Assembly (NCBI GenBank): GCA_964655225.1
Contig: CAZZMB010000014.1
Span: 1 to 48,564 of the forward strand
DNA: 48,564 nt
Origin: JAFMKE01 sp964655225
GTDB taxonomy: Bacteria > Bacteroidota > Bacteroidia > Chitinophagales > UBA8649
Direction: 5' to 3'
Of the stretch, positions 17,539 through 25,730 are shown piece by piece; the first letter of the stretch is position 1; every line of letters starts with the position of its first letter. The notes beneath the pieces are model-generated. The model saw nothing but the letters and a program-made list of their open reading frames with translations, was not told the DNA's origin and made no database searches. Both the position numbers and the translations under genes were made by a program.

Positions 17539-17638
17539 NNNNNNNNNNNNNNNNNNNNNNNNNNNNNNNNNNNNNNNNNNNNNNNNNNNNNNNNNNNNNN
17601 NNNNNNNNNNNNNNNNNNNNNNNNNNNNNNNNNNNNNN
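17539..17638. other. Assembly gap (100 N), probably spurious
   Basis: Exactly 100 N, flanked by the same 21 nt on both sides: 17518-17538 and 17639-17659 both read AGACCGCTGAAACGAAGTAAA (21 nt; first base A). The two contig ends overlap, so the true sequence is most likely continuous from rpsB into the tsf leader. An expanded EETA-coding repeat is the alternative. Confidence 0.8.
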
Positions 17639-17688
17639 AGACCGCTGAAACGAAGTAAAGAAATGGCGTAATCGCGCCCATCCAAAAT

Positions 17689-17720
17689 AAAAACGGTCGG
17701 GCTAATGCTTGACCGTTTTT
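17689..17720 (+). terminator. Intrinsic terminator after rpsB
   Basis: Perfect 10-bp stem AAAAACGGTC / GACCGTTTTT with a 12-nt loop and T tract. It separates rplM-rpsI-rpsB from tsf, which starts 33 nt later, so tsf needs read-through or its own promoter. Confidence 0.85.
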
Positions 17721-17753
17721 CATTAATATGTATTAACAATAAAAAATAAAAAC

Positions 17754-18731
17754 ATGGCTATTACTGCTCAACAAGTAAAAGAATTAAGAGACTCAACCGG
17801 TGCGGGTTTAATGGATTGTAAAAAAGCTTTAGCTGAATCTAATGGAGATATGCAAGGCGCTATTGATTACCTGAGAAAAAAGGGAGCAAAAGTTGCGGAA
17901 TTACGCTCGGGAAGAGATGCTAATGAAGGCGCTGTAATCGCAAAGACGTCTGCTGATAACTCAAAGGGAGTTATTGTTCACTTGGCTTGTGAAACGGACT
18001 TCGTTGCAAAAAATGATGAGTTTGTTCAGTTCGCAACTGAATTAGCTGAACTTGCTTTAGCTGAAAACGTTGAATCTAAAGAGGGGTTAGAGGCCCTAAC
18101 TATCGATGGGGTAAGTGTAAAAGATAAGATCACTGAAAAAGTAGGTTCTATTGGAGAAAATATTTCTATTAGTAATTTTGCTTTAATGACTGGTGATAAT
18201 ATTTCATCTTACATTCACGCTGGAAACAAAATTGGTGTTTTAGTTTCGTACCAATCAGCGAAGGAAGATGCTGCCAACTTCTTTAAAGGTGTTTCTATGC
18301 ATATTGCTGCTATGAACCCAAAAATTTTAAGTTACACCGAATTTGATGCAGACTTTATCACCAAGGAAACAGAAGCTTTCAAGAGTCAAATTGAAAAAGA
18401 AAATGAAGAAAGAGTGCGTCTAGGTAAACACCTTAAGAATGTTCCTCAATTCGTAAGTATGGTTCAGTTAACTGAAGGTGTAATGGCAAAAGTGGAAGAC
18501 GACATTAAAGCACAGCTAGCGGCTGAGGGTAAGCCTGAAAAAATCTGGCATAACATTGTCCCAGGTAAATTAGATCGTTTTATTGCTGACAACACCTTGC
18601 TTGACCAAGAATACTGTTTACTTGATCAATTCTTTGCTTTGAATACTGATGTGAAGGTTGGTGCAGCCATCAAAGATTTTAGTGACGATGCAGAAATTGT
18701 TGCTTTCAAAAGAGTAGAGTTGGGAGACTAA
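17754..18731 (+). CDS. tsf: Elongation factor Ts
   Basis: Guanine nucleotide exchange factor for EF-Tu. The 325-aa product has the N-terminal UBA-like helix with VKELRDSTGAGLMDCKKAL and the family signature VHLACETDFVAKNDEF, then two EF-Ts dimerisation-type subdomains; near the end is the DQEYCLLDQFF stretch. It is longer than E. coli EF-Ts (283 aa), as usual for Bacteroidota. It lies between two terminators. Confidence 0.97.
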   Translation: MAITAQQVKELRDSTGAGLMDCKKALAESNGDMQGAIDYLRKKGAKVAELRSGRDANEGAVIAKTSADNSKGVIVHLACETDFVAKNDEFVQFATELAELALAENVESKEGLEALTIDGVSVKDKITEKVGSIGENISISNFALMTGDNISSYIHAGNKIGVLVSYQSAKEDAANFFKGVSMHIAAMNPKILSYTEFDADFITKETEAFKSQIEKENEERVRLGKHLKNVPQFVSMVQLTEGVMAKVEDDIKAQLAAEGKPEKIWHNIVPGKLDRFIADNTLLDQEYCLLDQFFALNTDVKVGAAIKDFSDDAEIVAFKRVELGD

Positions 18732-18746
18732 TGTCCATTTAAATCT

Positions 18747-18784
18747 AAAAAAAGCCCCTTCAAATTGTTGAAGGGGCTTTTTTT
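18747..18784 (+). terminator. Intrinsic terminator after tsf
   Basis: Stem AAAAAGCCCCTTCAA / TTGAAGGGGCTTTTT, loop ATTG, long T tract. pyrH begins 47 nt downstream. Confidence 0.92.
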
Positions 18785-18830
18785 ATGTCAATTATTAACG
18801 AAAAGGATTATTTTAGTGTCAAATTTGAAA

Positions 18831-19538
18831 ATGAAACTAAAACGAGTATTATTAAAATTAAGCGGCGAAAGTCTGATGGGTGGCAAAAAATTCGGCATTG
18901 ACCCCCGTGTTGTTATCCAATATGCAAAGGACATCAAGGAGGCCACCGACATGGGTTTTGAAATAGCAATAGTCATCGGCGGTGGAAACATCTTTCGAGG
19001 ATTGCAAGCTAAAGACAATGGAATAGACCGAGTTTCTGGAGACTATATGGGAATGTTAGCAACGGTTATTAATGGCGTTGCCTTGCAAAACGGCTTAGAG
19101 ACAGCTGGGATATATACCCGCCTAGTTTCTGCCATTGAAATGAAGGAAATTGCTGAAACATACATCAGAAGAAGGGCTACTCGTCATCTTGAAAAAGGTC
19201 GTGTAGTAATATTCGTAGCTGGGACAGGAAGCCCTTATTTCACAACCGACTCTGCGGCAGCCTTAAGAGCTTCAGAAATTAATGCGGATGCCGTTATTAA
19301 GGGAACTAGAGTGGACGGTATATATACTGCCGACCCAGAAAAAAATCCAAGTGCCACTAAATATGACCAACTTAGTTTTGAAGATGCCCTCAAGCAGAAA
19401 TTGAATATTATGGATACCACAGCATTTACTTTGTGTCAAGAAAATAATGTTCCCATATTGGTGTTTAATATGGATACCCCTGGAAATTTAGCGCGCCTTT
19501 TAAAGGGAGAAAAAATTGGCACTGTTGTCTCTAATTAA
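18831..19538 (+). CDS. pyrH: UMP kinase
   Basis: Phosphorylates UMP to UDP with ATP in pyrimidine nucleotide synthesis; a hexameric amino-acid-kinase-fold enzyme. The 235-aa product begins KRVLLKLSGESLMGG, then has VIGGGNIFRG, the TRLVSAIEM/RRRATRHLEKGRVVIFVAGTG region and FTTDSAAALRA. I place the start at ATG 18831; a longer reading from 18765 would begin inside the tsf terminator and add 22 unconserved residues. It is followed 18 nt later by frr, the usual pyrH-frr pair. Confidence 0.95.
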   Translation: MKLKRVLLKLSGESLMGGKKFGIDPRVVIQYAKDIKEATDMGFEIAIVIGGGNIFRGLQAKDNGIDRVSGDYMGMLATVINGVALQNGLETAGIYTRLVSAIEMKEIAETYIRRRATRHLEKGRVVIFVAGTGSPYFTTDSAAALRASEINADAVIKGTRVDGIYTADPEKNPSATKYDQLSFEDALKQKLNIMDTTAFTLCQENNVPILVFNMDTPGNLARLLKGEKIGTVVSN

Positions 19539-19556
19539 TAAATAAACGAAATAGTT

Positions 19557-20120
19557 ATGCAAGAAGAAATTGAAATGATGTTGGATGAGGCGAGAGACTC
19601 TATGAATAAAGCAATCGAGCATCTTATCAATCAACTTACTAAAATTAGAGCGGGAAAAGCAAGCCCCTCAATGTTGGGTAGTGTAATGGTAGAAGCCTAC
19701 GGAATTTTATCTCCACTTAATCAACTTGCCAGTGTAACCACCCCCGATGGAAGAACACTAGCTATTCAGCCGTTCGACAAATCAACCTTACAAGATATTG
19801 AGAAGGGTATACTTCAAGCCAACATTGGGCTTACCCCTCAAAACGATGGTGAATTCATTCGATTAAATATTCCCCCTTTGACAGAAGAAAGAAGAAGGGA
19901 AATGGTAAAACAAACTAAAGTAGAAGCTGAAGATGCTAAAATCTCGTTGCGTTCAGCTAGAAAAGATGCGATGGATTTTATCAAATCACTTGAAAAAGAT
20001 GGCTTAAGCGAGGACCTCGCGAAAAATGCTGAAGATGACGTTCAAAAAATAGTTAATGATTACTCTGCTAAAGTTGACGCTGTCTTCAATAATAAGGAAA
20101 GTGAAATCATGACTGTTTAA
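19557..20120 (+). CDS. frr: Ribosome recycling factor
   Basis: Splits post-termination ribosomes together with EF-G. The 187-aa product is of standard length and has the typical start DEARDSMNKAIEHL, the IRAGKASPSML motif, the domain II stretch LASVTTPDGRTLAIQPFD and the C-terminal helix LSEDLAKNAEDDVQKIVNDY. Cotranscribed with pyrH and ended by a strong terminator. Confidence 0.97.
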   Translation: MQEEIEMMLDEARDSMNKAIEHLINQLTKIRAGKASPSMLGSVMVEAYGILSPLNQLASVTTPDGRTLAIQPFDKSTLQDIEKGILQANIGLTPQNDGEFIRLNIPPLTEERRREMVKQTKVEAEDAKISLRSARKDAMDFIKSLEKDGLSEDLAKNAEDDVQKIVNDYSAKVDAVFNNKESEIMTV

Positions 20121-20139
20121 TTTATGTGCAGATTTAAAT

Positions 20140-20171
20140 AAAAAAAGCCCCGTTAACTCGGGGCTTTTTTA
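20140..20171. terminator. Bidirectional intrinsic terminator, frr / desaturase
   Basis: Stem AAAAAAGCCCCG / CGGGGCTTTTTT with loop TTAACT, between two convergent genes. Confidence 0.92.
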
Positions 20172-20181
20172 TGCTAATTAC

Positions 20182-21273
20182 CTATTCTACTGTTCCTAGT
20201 CGCTTTAAAACTTTTCCATGTTCAATCAAGGCGCTTGCCATCGTTGGGATGTTATTATAAACCACACCATACTCCTTCGCCGTTTGCTCTACTATTTTAG
20301 AGAGCTTCTTGTAATGTACATGACAAATGTTTGGAAATAAATGGTGCTCAACTTGGAAATTAAGCCCACCAATATACCATGATACCAACCAATTGTTGCG
20401 TGCAAAATCAGTTGTAGTTTCCAACTGGTGAATGACCCAGTTTTCTTCTATACTATTATCAACTATATTTAATTTATTCATGGTTTTAGGCATCACGTGT
20501 GCTAACTGAAAAGTAGTTGCTAAAGTTGCGCCAGTAACATAGTGCATAAGCACAAAACCCAAAACTACCTGCCACCATGTAAAAGGTAAAAAAGCAATAG
20601 GTAGAACCATCATATATGTGTAATAAAACATCTTGATTCCTACCATAATGGAATACTCCTTCCAGAATTTTCGTGAACGCCCTTTATTTAAGTTCTTTTT
20701 TCTGAATTCTACCATTTGAAAAAAGTCTTTAATGGTCATCCATGGCAGCGTCATTAAGCCATACAAAAACCAGGCATAAATATGTTGAAATTTATGAATT
20801 TTATAGCGCTTTTGCTCTGGTGATAAACGCAAAACCGCACCAGCCTTGATGTCCTGGTCTAAGCCATTAATATTGGTGTAGGTGTGATGTAAAACATTGT
20901 GTTGCATTTTCCAATTGGTAGCATTTCCACCCACCAAATCTATAAACCGGCCAATAATTCTGTTAACTGTTCTGTTCTTGGAATATGCGCCGTGGTTGGC
21001 ATCATGCATTACCGACATTCCAATACCACTAACCCCAAATCCCATAATAATCCACATCAAGTAGTGGATCCAAATGCTGCTTATCAAACCAGACATCATA
21101 AACCCGTATGGCACCACGAGAATAGCGACCATGCACACAGACTTGACCACCATTGAAAAGTTGGCGTGTTTGGAAATGTTTTTTTCCTTAAAATATTGGT
21201 TAACACGATGCTTTAATTCTTTCACGAATTCTGCATTCTTCTCGCGTGAAAATTGTATCGTTTGAATGTTCAT
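20182..21273 (-). CDS. Membrane fatty acid desaturase (front-end type, no cytochrome b5 domain)
   Basis: Di-iron integral membrane desaturase that introduces a double bond into an acyl chain. The 363-aa product has the three histidine boxes HDANHG, HNVLHH and QVEHH; the last, with Gln in place of the first His, is typical of front-end (delta-5/delta-6, linoleoyl-CoA type) desaturases. Four or more membrane segments are visible (about 43-90 and 215-265). There is no cytochrome b5 domain, so a separate electron donor is expected. The -7 box TATATTTG (minus, 21301-21294) lies 20 nt upstream. Substrate and regiospecificity cannot be read from sequence. Confidence 0.9.
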   Translation of the reverse strand: MNIQTIQFSREKNAEFVKELKHRVNQYFKEKNISKHANFSMVVKSVCMVAILVVPYGFMMSGLISSIWIHYLMWIIMGFGVSGIGMSVMHDANHGAYSKNRTVNRIIGRFIDLVGGNATNWKMQHNVLHHTYTNINGLDQDIKAGAVLRLSPEQKRYKIHKFQHIYAWFLYGLMTLPWMTIKDFFQMVEFRKKNLNKGRSRKFWKEYSIMVGIKMFYYTYMMVLPIAFLPFTWWQVVLGFVLMHYVTGATLATTFQLAHVMPKTMNKLNIVDNSIEENWVIHQLETTTDFARNNWLVSWYIGGLNFQVEHHLFPNICHVHYKKLSKIVEQTAKEYGVVYNNIPTMASALIEHGKVLKRLGTVE

Positions 21274-21293
21274 TTTACTATTGTTTTGTGTGG

Positions 21294-21301
21294 CAAATAT
21301 A
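21294..21301 (-). promoter_or_regulatory. -7 promoter box of the desaturase gene
   Basis: Minus strand TATATTTG, a perfect TAnnTTTG match, 20 nt before the ATG. Confidence 0.55.
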
Positions 21302-21375
21302 GCATGAAAAAAATAGTGTAGGAATAAGAATTTTTAACACTACAGGTACATAACGTATTAAACCTGGTAAATTGT

Positions 21376-22071
21376 TTAAAGACAACCCTCATCTGCAAAA
21401 CTATAGTAACCAGAATCAGCAACAATAAGGTGATCTAGTAATTGGATATCTAAGAGTTTGCTCGCGCTCTTAATCTTTTGGGTAAGTTGGATGTCCGCCC
21501 TCGATGGTTTAAGTGTTCCCGATGGGTGATTGTGTGCTATAATAATAGCTGTAGCTAAGCGCTCGATGGCTTGTTTGAATAAAATGCGCACATCCACGAC
21601 GGTTGCCGTCAACCCGCCCGAACTAATCCGCTCTTTACCAATTATTTTGTTTCGATGATTTAGAAAAATCACCCAAAACTCTTCAGTGATTAAGTCGCTC
21701 ATATCACTCAGTAACAAGCTATAAATATCCTTACTGGACTTGATAATATTTACTTTTGAATGATCTTCGGCTTGCCTTCTTCTTCCTAGTTCCATGGAGG
21801 CAACTAAACGGATTGCTTTAGCCTCTCCTATACCCTTGAAGCGCATAAGGTCATTAAGGTTTAGTTTTCCTAGTTGCACTAGGTCGTGATGCACATAGTG
21901 CAAAATTTGCTCACTTAAGCCCACTGCAGTTTTCTTTCGGGTACCACTTCCAACAAGGATAGCCAAAAGCTCTTTGTTTGATAGCGAAGCTTTCCCTTTA
22001 AGCATTAATTTTTCTCTTGGTCTCTCCCCTTCCTGCCACGAAGTGATTGGGTTTCTTGAATCAATTTGCAC
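21376..22071 (-). CDS. radC: RadC family JAB/MPN-domain protein
   Basis: The 231-aa product has an N-terminal helix-hairpin-helix-like region (FKGIGEAKAIRLVA) and a C-terminal JAB1/MPN metal-binding domain with the JAMM pattern AHNHPSG followed by SRAD. The original link of RadC to DNA repair is disputed; the biochemical role is unknown. The start is GTG at 22071, with a -7-like box TATATTTA 4 nt upstream, another candidate leaderless gene. It is a chromosomal, full-length copy with no mobile-element context. Confidence 0.9.
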   Translation of the reverse strand: MQIDSRNPITSWQEGERPREKLMLKGKASLSNKELLAILVGSGTRKKTAVGLSEQILHYVHHDLVQLGKLNLNDLMRFKGIGEAKAIRLVASMELGRRRQAEDHSKVNIIKSSKDIYSLLLSDMSDLITEEFWVIFLNHRNKIIGKERISSGGLTATVVDVRILFKQAIERLATAIIIAHNHPSGTLKPSRADIQLTQKIKSASKLLDIQLLDHLIVADSGYYSFADEGCL

Positions 22072-22075
22072 ACTA

Positions 22076-22083
22076 TAAATATA
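22076..22083 (-). promoter_or_regulatory. -7 promoter box of radC
   Basis: Minus strand TATATTTA (7 of 8 to TAnnTTTG), 4 nt before the GTG start. Confidence 0.4.
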
Positions 22084-22177
22084 GCTTATAACTTGAGCAT
22101 ATCAAAAGCAGAGACTCATTGAAATAAGCTTATGGCTAAAGGGAAAAAACGTATTTTTTAAAAGAAGCAAGGCTAGA

Positions 22178-24112
22178 TTATTCCTTTGCGTAAACCAATT
22201 TGTTCACATACATTTTTTCCGGCGTATGTGCCTTTAAAATATAGATGCCTTTAGGTATATTATTCAAAGGAAGATGGTTGAAGTTGGTGTGCCAGGTTTG
22301 AATCAATCGCCCTTGCATATTGTACATTTCTACTTGGTCAAGGTCTTTTACATTTTCCAGATTGATGTGACTTAATTTCGTAGGGTTTGGAAAGAGATCA
22401 AGCGCTTCTATTGTTCGTTCTTGAATGCCTAAACTTTTATCGTAAACCCGAATGCTTGTATCCACACCGCATCCATCTAAATAATTTCCATTCGCATCAA
22501 TTAAGGTGACATTGCTTATTCTGAAGTCCATGTTGCTATAGCCTTGCGCAATTGGTATGACCACATCCTCCATTGTCCATATTCCGTCGAGTAAAACTCC
22601 GCCACCGCCATTTCTGTTTTCTTGATCAATACCTACAACTCCAACAGCTAAACTTCCTTGCCCTTCTTGATAGAAATGTTGAATATAATCCCCATTTTCC
22701 GTCCCAAACCATGTCGATCCCCCTTGAGTGGACATCCCTCCTGAGCCAACGAAACTTTCATCATAATCTATGGTAAATGTTAGCCCATAAATTGCCTGGT
22801 TAATGTTGGTGTTTAAATCCAATCCTATTTGAATCTCAACCGGTTCGTCCTCTTTCACGAAAGATGGGAATTGAACAAAGACCGGATAATCACAGTTTGC
22901 ATTTGTACTTTTCTCACTATAATGAATGGAGGAGTAGTTTTCAAAAATCGCATCCACATCGAGAGAATTTATCTGTCCATCGCCATTACAATCCGCATGC
23001 TTCTTATCTACCCCATTCGCCAGTGTATCTTGACTGTTTGTGGCTTCTTGACCAATCCAAGCCGTCGAAATTTGTAATCTATCACTAACTTGGTCGTTGT
23101 ATTTTAAACCTATGGGAAGCAAGTCGGTCATGTTGACTACTTTGTTGTGATCCGCATCTCCTGGATAAACTAGATCGGCTTTTGGTTTTTGAAATATTAA
23201 ATTACTCCACCTGTCCACCGTTTGAATGTTATATATTTCACTCCCACTTACCAGGTCATAGGTAGATAAAAAATATTGCAGTGAGCCGCCTGCGCTATCT
23301 TCTGATCTTGCCATTATAAGATGGCCATTATCTGAATCTATAACCAGTGCATTTTTATCATAGGTACATGTCGGGCAAGATGGAAGAGCTGCAATTGTAT
23401 CAAATTGATTCGCCCCTGTATTTAATTGTAGTAAAAAATGTTGTTGAAAATCATTCTTAGCTAAAGCATACAAGCCCCATTGCGGATCTGCAACCAAATA
23501 AAGGTATTCAAAAGGTAAAACCATTGATTCCGTAACACTAAGACTTGTGGCGCTCAGCGTGTACATCACTGCTTCACCAAAACTGTTCCTTGAGCTCAAG
23601 TAGATACTGTTTTGAAAATAAACTTGACTTAAACTGCCTAAGTCTGAAAGCGCTGAAAGTGGAAGGCTAGACAACATATTTCCGCCATTTTGCATTATGA
23701 TAATTAGAAGTTTGTTCTCAAAATCAAAAGCGTAATATAATGAATCCTGATATGGATTAACACTCAAAGAAGAAATGCCTATTTGATAGGTAGAAAGATT
23801 AGATGAACCGCTGTAATTGGGCACATAAACCGTGGGCAGTAAGTACTCATTAAGATAGCTCAACATTTGAAAACTGGTGTCGGCATACAACACTTTATTG
23901 TTGAAATTAAAATAACTGTAAGGGCCGCCTAAAGTAAAGCTAGATGTAAAAGTTTCAATTTCTACACTTCCCCCGCTTTGTTGATTTAAAGCAGCCTGTG
24001 TTAATATGCCTTGTGTTTCTTGTTTTAAACCATACAGATGGTGAATGTGATCACCTGTTTGCGCATAGGTCAAACCCACCAAACCTAAAAAAAGCATCCA
24101 CGTTTTCCTCAT
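22178..24112 (-). CDS. Secreted protein with dockerin-like repeats and T9SS C-terminal sorting domain
   Basis: Unrecognised extracellular protein of 644 aa. It starts with a Sec signal peptide (MRKTWMLFLGLVGLTYAQ). The first half looks like a beta-propeller-type repeat region without clear motifs. Residues about 318-400 carry two calcium-loop repeats, DADHNKVVNMTDL and DCNGDGQINSLDVDAI, as in dockerin type I pairs. A cohesin-like beta domain seems to follow (VQFPSFVKEDEPVEIQIGLD). The last about 80 residues (LFPNPTKLSHINL, then IYILK) are a type A T9SS sorting domain, so the protein should be exported across the outer membrane and attached or released. The substrate is unknown. Confidence 0.8.
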   Translation of the reverse strand: MRKTWMLFLGLVGLTYAQTGDHIHHLYGLKQETQGILTQAALNQQSGGSVEIETFTSSFTLGGPYSYFNFNNKVLYADTSFQMLSYLNEYLLPTVYVPNYSGSSNLSTYQIGISSLSVNPYQDSLYYAFDFENKLLIIIMQNGGNMLSSLPLSALSDLGSLSQVYFQNSIYLSSRNSFGEAVMYTLSATSLSVTESMVLPFEYLYLVADPQWGLYALAKNDFQQHFLLQLNTGANQFDTIAALPSCPTCTYDKNALVIDSDNGHLIMARSEDSAGGSLQYFLSTYDLVSGSEIYNIQTVDRWSNLIFQKPKADLVYPGDADHNKVVNMTDLLPIGLKYNDQVSDRLQISTAWIGQEATNSQDTLANGVDKKHADCNGDGQINSLDVDAIFENYSSIHYSEKSTNANCDYPVFVQFPSFVKEDEPVEIQIGLDLNTNINQAIYGLTFTIDYDESFVGSGGMSTQGGSTWFGTENGDYIQHFYQEGQGSLAVGVVGIDQENRNGGGGVLLDGIWTMEDVVIPIAQGYSNMDFRISNVTLIDANGNYLDGCGVDTSIRVYDKSLGIQERTIEALDLFPNPTKLSHINLENVKDLDQVEMYNMQGRLIQTWHTNFNHLPLNNIPKGIYILKAHTPEKMYVNKLVYAKE

Positions 24113-24260
24113 AACTTACAATTTTACTTGGTAAACATAAAAATAAAAACCTGTATTAATTAGTTCAAATTTTGTATATTGTGGCATTTTCACAAACCAC
24201 TTAAAAAGTTATCTTATTGATTTTAAAGGTTTTAAGTTTAATATAATAAATTTTTTGTAA

Positions 24261-25709
24261 ATGCGTAACAGTAAACTCACCCAGGTTATTGCTAGTTTAA
24301 GCGATAAAGAGCTAAAAGACCTTGAAAAGTACTTGCTGTACCAAACCGATACTTCTGCGCTCAGCTTCAGACTATTTCAAATATACAAAAGAGCCCTTCC
24401 TAATTTATTAAAAGGCAGTTTAAATAAGCGGGTTGTTTTTAAAGAGCTCTTTGGTTTAAGTGACTACAAAGACGTTAAAGTTAGAGAGCAAATGTCTGCA
24501 TTACTCAAATTAACTGAATCATACCTAATCCTGCAAGAACTGCAAAAAAATGAGTTTTATAGGCATTTAGCCTTGCTAAAACAATATAGAAAGCGCAATA
24601 TTGGCAACCTCTTTCAACAACAAGAAAAAGTCGTTCAACTTTCTGTTGATAGTGACCCATACTTAAATATAGAAACATATAGGCGTTCTTATCTTTTAGC
24701 TGATGAGCAAAACAATTTTTTTGAGCAACAGCAAAATATCACTCATGATGAGTCTATTGGATTAAAAAACAAAAGTTTTGACGCCTACTATTTTAGCGCC
24801 AAGCTTCGCACTTTATGTGAGCTAATCAATAGAGAGAAAATATTAAGCTCAAAACACGAAAAACCATTAGAAACAACTGTTGTTGACATCATCGCCAAGC
24901 ATAAAAAGATTTACCTTGATACACCCGCCATTCATAGCTATTATGAAATATTCAAGCTGCTAAAATCTGTTAACGACCCCAAGCAGTTTATACAAACCCT
25001 TAACACTTTAAATAGTTATCAAAAATCTTTTACCGATAGGGAGCTAAAATCAATGTATGCCTACCTTTCTAATTATTGTATTCAGCAAGTAAATAGCGGA
25101 AAAGCAGCCTTTACTCCAATCCTGTTTGATATGCAAAAACTGCTGTTGCTCAATAAAATATTGCTAGAGAATGGGGTTTTATCGCATATTAGCTTTCGAA
25201 ACATTGTGACTATAGGGATTAAGCTTGATGAATATGTGTGGGTTGAAAAATTCATTGAAGATTATAGGTCTTCGATAACGGCATTGCATCAAGAAAATGC
25301 CTACAACTTAAGCCGGGCAAACCTTCTTTATTCAAAGGGCAATTACCCGGAAACCGTCTATCTACTCAACCAAGTAGATTTTACCGACGTGTACTACGCT
25401 TGTACGGCCAAATACACGCTACTAAAAGCCTATTACGCAATGAATGAATTGGAGACCTTAGATTATTTTGTTTCCTCATTTCAACTATACTTAAAGCGGA
25501 ACAAAGAGGTCGCTGTTAATTTTAAAAAGAGCAGTGAAACATTTCTAAGGTTCTTTAAGAAATTGTTGATTATAAAAAAGCAGCTTGATTATAAACAAAG
25601 GGATTGGTTGGAGAAAAAAATCCTGGATTTGAGTACGGTAGTTGAAAAAGAAAAAACATTAGCGAACAAAACTTGGTTATTACAAGAAATAAATAAGGTA
25701 AAACCTTAA
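24261..25709 (+). CDS. Helical-repeat protein of unknown function
   Basis: I do not recognise the family. The 482-aa product is almost entirely alpha-helical, Leu/Lys/Gln-rich, without signal peptide or membrane segments, so it is likely cytoplasmic. Residues about 345-420 show TPR-like spacing (NLSRANLLYSKGNYPETVYLL, then YTLLKAYYAMNE). The N-terminus (LTQVIASLSDKELKDLEKYL) resembles proteins found widely in Bacteroidota as conserved hypotheticals. The ATG at 24261 follows a T-rich stretch with no Shine-Dalgarno. It sits 21 bp before kmo and may be cotranscribed. Confidence 0.65.
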   Translation: MRNSKLTQVIASLSDKELKDLEKYLLYQTDTSALSFRLFQIYKRALPNLLKGSLNKRVVFKELFGLSDYKDVKVREQMSALLKLTESYLILQELQKNEFYRHLALLKQYRKRNIGNLFQQQEKVVQLSVDSDPYLNIETYRRSYLLADEQNNFFEQQQNITHDESIGLKNKSFDAYYFSAKLRTLCELINREKILSSKHEKPLETTVVDIIAKHKKIYLDTPAIHSYYEIFKLLKSVNDPKQFIQTLNTLNSYQKSFTDRELKSMYAYLSNYCIQQVNSGKAAFTPILFDMQKLLLLNKILLENGVLSHISFRNIVTIGIKLDEYVWVEKFIEDYRSSITALHQENAYNLSRANLLYSKGNYPETVYLLNQVDFTDVYYACTAKYTLLKAYYAMNELETLDYFVSSFQLYLKRNKEVAVNFKKSSETFLRFFKKLLIIKKQLDYKQRDWLEKKILDLSTVVEKEKTLANKTWLLQEINKVKP

Positions 25710-25730
25710 GCCTTTATTGCATATATTGGC

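Noticed and set aside
17370..17739. Two minus-strand reading frames spanning the N run after rpsB
   Set aside because: They are open only because N is read as X; they are antisense to the rpsB tail and the terminator.
18765..18830. Longer N-terminus for pyrH (22 extra residues)
   Set aside because: It would begin inside the tsf terminator hairpin; UMP kinases start at the KLKRVLLKLSGE stretch.
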